A stretch of DNA of 7,968 nt from the NCBI GenBank assembly GCA_003695085.1, contig RFIV01000186.1, positions 1 through 7,968 on the forward strand, written 5' to 3'. The stretch comes from Gammaproteobacteria bacterium. GTDB taxonomy: Bacteria; Pseudomonadota; Gammaproteobacteria; Pseudomonadales; Oleiphilaceae. The notes beneath the pieces were generated by a model. The model made no database searches. It worked only from the letters and a program-made list of their open reading frames with translations, and had not been told where the DNA came from. A program made the position numbers and the translations under genes. Shown one piece after another: positions 6,718 through 7,968 of this stretch; the first letter of the stretch is position 1, and every line of letters starts with the position of its first letter.

Positions 6718-7365
6718 ATGTACTTCGCCATCAGCCTGTTGCTGGCCCTGATTACCCTCGTGCTGGTAATCATGGGCTTGCGCATGCTCTGGCGTGGAGA
6801 CTGGGTGGTCGGCTGGCTCAAGGGCAATGCCGCACTGCTGATCATCCTGTTTGCCCTGGGGCTGGCCCTCCTTGGCCGTGACCTCATGTTCTACCGGCAA
6901 ATGGAACAGGACAGCACGATTGCTACCTTGTCCATGAAGCAGCTGGGAGACCAGGTCTACCGCGTGACGCTTGCCGTAGAAGGCGAGACACCGAGAGACT
7001 TCGATCTCAGGGGAGACCAGTGGCAGATGGATGTGCGCCTGATTCGCTGGAAAGGCCTGATGGAATGGCTCGGACTGCCGCCGGCCTGGCAGCTGGATCG
7101 GTTACGGGGGCGCTATCTCACGCTTGAAGATGAATCCAGCAAGCCACAGACAGTTTATGATCTGGCATCACATGAATGGAACGTGGATTTGTGGTTGTGG
7201 GCGCACCGGAGTGGCTGGCTGCCTGTGATGGATGCACAGTACGGCAGTGCAGTGTTTCTGCCCATGAGTGATGGCGCCCTGTATTCAATTGCAGTAGGGC
7301 TGAAAGGGCTTGTTGCGCGACCGTTGAACGGGCCGGCACTGGAGGCGGTTGAAGCCTGGCGCTGA
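6718..7365 (+). CDS. Two-helix membrane protein of unknown function, coupled to fimL
   Basis: The 215-aa product has two N-terminal hydrophobic helices (about 3-20 and 37-53) joined by a short loop with RGDW. A soluble domain of about 155 residues follows, rich in Trp and with alternating beta-like stretches (for example YRVTLAVEG, WQMDVRLIRWKG, LRGRYLTLED, GSAVFLPMSDGALYSIAVG). The short charged loop between the helices suggests a hairpin anchor; by the positive-inside tendency I cannot fix the topology. Similar proteins in this family of bacteria are sometimes labelled multidrug or cation efflux, but nothing here resembles a transporter core, so I do not use that label. It starts 2 nt after the fimL stop with no good ribosome site, implying translational coupling and perhaps a linked role at the envelope or pilus. 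It ends just before a strong terminator. Confidence 0.85.
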   Translation: MYFAISLLLALITLVLVIMGLRMLWRGDWVVGWLKGNAALLIILFALGLALLGRDLMFYRQMEQDSTIATLSMKQLGDQVYRVTLAVEGETPRDFDLRGDQWQMDVRLIRWKGLMEWLGLPPAWQLDRLRGRYLTLEDESSKPQTVYDLASHEWNVDLWLWAHRSGWLPVMDAQYGSAVFLPMSDGALYSIAVGLKGLVARPLNGPALEAVEAWR

Positions 7366-7371
7366 GCACAA

Positions 7372-7395
7372 AAAAGGCACCCTGAGGTGCCTTTT
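7372..7395. terminator. Bidirectional intrinsic terminator
   Basis: AAAAGGCACC, loop CTGA, GGTGCCTTTT: a perfect 10-bp stem whose 6-bp GC-rich core (7376-7381 / 7386-7391) is flanked by A's on the left and T's on the right. It can terminate rightward transcription from fimL and the membrane protein gene and leftward transcription from the SCP-2 gene, which converge here 51 nt apart. Confidence 0.93.
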
Positions 7396-7416
7396 CTGAT
7401 CCGCTGAGGCTGCGAC

Positions 7417-7728
7417 TCACATGCCGAACAGTTCGCCCAGCTTCATTGCCAGCATCATGTCACCTTCAGCGCGGAGCTGGCCAGCCATGAAGGCCTGCAT
7501 GCCGTCGGTTTCACCATTGACGATACCCTGCAGGGTTTCGGAGCTCATGATGAGCGTCACGGACGGATCATCGTGATCACCTGCACCCAGCTCGCAGGTG
7601 CCATCCTTGACTACCAGGTAGTAGTTGTCGGCATCTTCAATGTTGAACTGGAAGACCAGATCGAGGCCGGCCGCTGCATCGGCGTTAAAGTTGTCTTTCA
7701 GTTTCTCGAAAATCTGAGCTACAGGCAT
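7417..7728 (-). CDS. SCP-2 sterol-carrier-domain protein (stand-alone)
   Basis: The 103-aa protein is a single SCP-2 domain, a fold with a hydrophobic tunnel for lipids or fatty acyl-CoA. Recognisable parts are a start MPVAQIFEKLKDNF, a strand segment NYYLVVKDG (about 35-43), a Cys-containing GTCELG, DPSVTLIMSSETL, and the conserved C-terminal segment NGETDGMQAFMAGQL followed by RAEGDMMLAMKLGELF. The bacterial ligand and role are not established; lipid binding is inferred from the fold. ATG 7728 is preferred over an in-frame ATG at 7779 because AAGGAT (plus-strand 7735-7740) lies 6 nt upstream and the family N-terminus begins here; the longer form would add 17 unrelated residues. It converges on the fimL transcript at the shared terminator and diverges from sohB. 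Confidence 0.93.
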   Translation of the reverse strand: MPVAQIFEKLKDNFNADAAAGLDLVFQFNIEDADNYYLVVKDGTCELGAGDHDDPSVTLIMSSETLQGIVNGETDGMQAFMAGQLRAEGDMMLAMKLGELFGM

Positions 7729-7796
7729 ACGATCATCCTTATTGTGGAGTCTGTTCTTGATTTGGTGATGATAGACCAATCACTGTTGGTAAGGAG

Positions 7797-7826
7797 AATG
7801 TATGATTAAAACGTTGACGGTGTCAA
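7797..7826 (-). promoter_or_regulatory. Predicted promoter for the SCP-2 gene
   Basis: On the minus strand a perfect consensus -35, TTGACA (plus-strand 7821-7826), is followed after 18 nt by TACATT (plus-strand 7797-7802, 4/6). The expected start is near 7790, about 60 nt before the ATG. Almost the whole promoter lies inside the palindrome at 7800-7839, so a protein bound there would block it. Predicted by eye. Confidence 0.5.
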
Positions 7827-7839
7827 CAGTTAATCATAC
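7800..7839. promoter_or_regulatory. Nested inverted repeat, candidate operator between SCP-2 gene and sohB
   Basis: Outer arms GTATGATTAA (7800-7809) and TTAATCATAC (7830-7839) are perfect 10-bp complements. Inner arms GTTGAC (7813-7818) and GTCAAC (7822-7827) are perfect 6-bp complements around GGT. The unpaired bases between arms are AAC on the left and AG on the right. There is no U-run after it in either direction, so it is not a terminator. It overlaps the predicted SCP-2 promoter, which fits a repressor site. The binding protein is not recognisable to me. Confidence 0.6.
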
Positions 7840-7859
7840 GCTTGTTTGAAAAATCTGGC

Positions 7860-7887
7860 TTGAAGCCCCGCCCGGCAATCCCATAAT
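7860..7887 (+). promoter_or_regulatory. Predicted sigma70 promoter for sohB
   Basis: TTGAAG (7860-7865, 4/6) is followed by 16 nt and CATAAT (7882-7887, 5/6). The expected start is near 7894, leaving about 27 nt of leader that holds the ribosome site AGGAG (7908-7912). Predicted by eye. Confidence 0.5.
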
Positions 7888-7920
7888 GTCTCATTCGCAC
7901 CCGATACAGGAGTAGAGGAT

Positions 7921-7968
7921 TTGGAGTTTTTGAGTGAATACGGCCTGTTTCTGGCCAAGGTCGTGACC
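7921..7968 (+). CDS. sohB: SohB, S49-family peptidase (first 16 codons, runs off right edge)
   Basis: The visible residues after a TTG start are (M)EFLSEYGLFLAKVVT, which matches the N-terminus of SohB proteins, where this stretch leads into the single N-terminal membrane helix. SohB is an inner-membrane serine peptidase of the S49 (signal peptide peptidase A-like) family; in E. coli extra copies suppress loss of the protease DegP (HtrA). The catalytic part lies outside the window. TTG 7921 is chosen because AGGAG (7908-7912) sits 8 nt upstream and the family N-terminus begins here. The call rests on a short stretch only. Confidence 0.75.
   Translation, partial: MEFLSEYGLFLAKVVT

Noticed and set aside
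7573..7809. A 78-codon plus-strand open frame opposite the SCP-2 gene.
   Set aside because: It is antisense to a well-supported SCP-2 domain, and its last codons run into the intergenic palindrome; no independent support.

Overview
This window looks like conserved core chromosome from a gammaproteobacterium related to Pseudomonas and Marinobacter. That rests on three things seen here: a fimL-type gene, a NhaB antiporter, and the mltD-gloB-yafS-rnhA-dnaQ block shared with E. coli. Codon use is uniformly G/C-rich at third positions. I see no mobile element, CRISPR array, RNA gene or prophage. The exact genus is inference.

Layout, left to right. (1) Minus strand, 1-1265: the 5' part of mltD (lipoprotein lytic transglycosylase, running off the left edge), preceded by gloB (glyoxalase II). 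The two probably share a transcript from a good sigma70 promoter at 1299-1327. (2) Plus strand, 1343-3256: yafS-like methyltransferase, rnhA (RNase HI) and dnaQ (Pol III epsilon), with gene overlaps of 14 and 4 nt. In E. coli rnhA faces away from dnaQ; here all three genes point the same way. (3) Minus strand, 3257-4762: nhaB, converging on dnaQ with no base between the two stop codons. (4) A 246-bp divergent control region, 4763-5008. (5) Plus strand, 5009-7365: fimL followed 2 nt later by a gene for a two-helix membrane protein of unknown function, closed by a clear bidirectional terminator. (6) Minus strand, 7417-7728: a small SCP-2 sterol-carrier-domain protein. (7) Plus strand from 7921: the first 16 codons of sohB (S49 family peptidase), divergent from the SCP-2 gene across an intergenic region with a strong two-part palindrome.

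The genes cover housekeeping work: cell-wall turnover, methylglyoxal detoxification, RNA primer and R-loop removal, replication proofreading, and sodium/proton balance. The type IV pilus/cAMP regulator FimL is the more specialised part. I found no convincing undescribed system. The best leads are the FimL-coupled membrane protein, three Hpt-like motifs in FimL that all lack histidine, the nested palindrome between the SCP-2 gene and sohB, the His/Asp-rich loop in NhaB, and the zero-spacer palindromic junction between dnaQ and nhaB.
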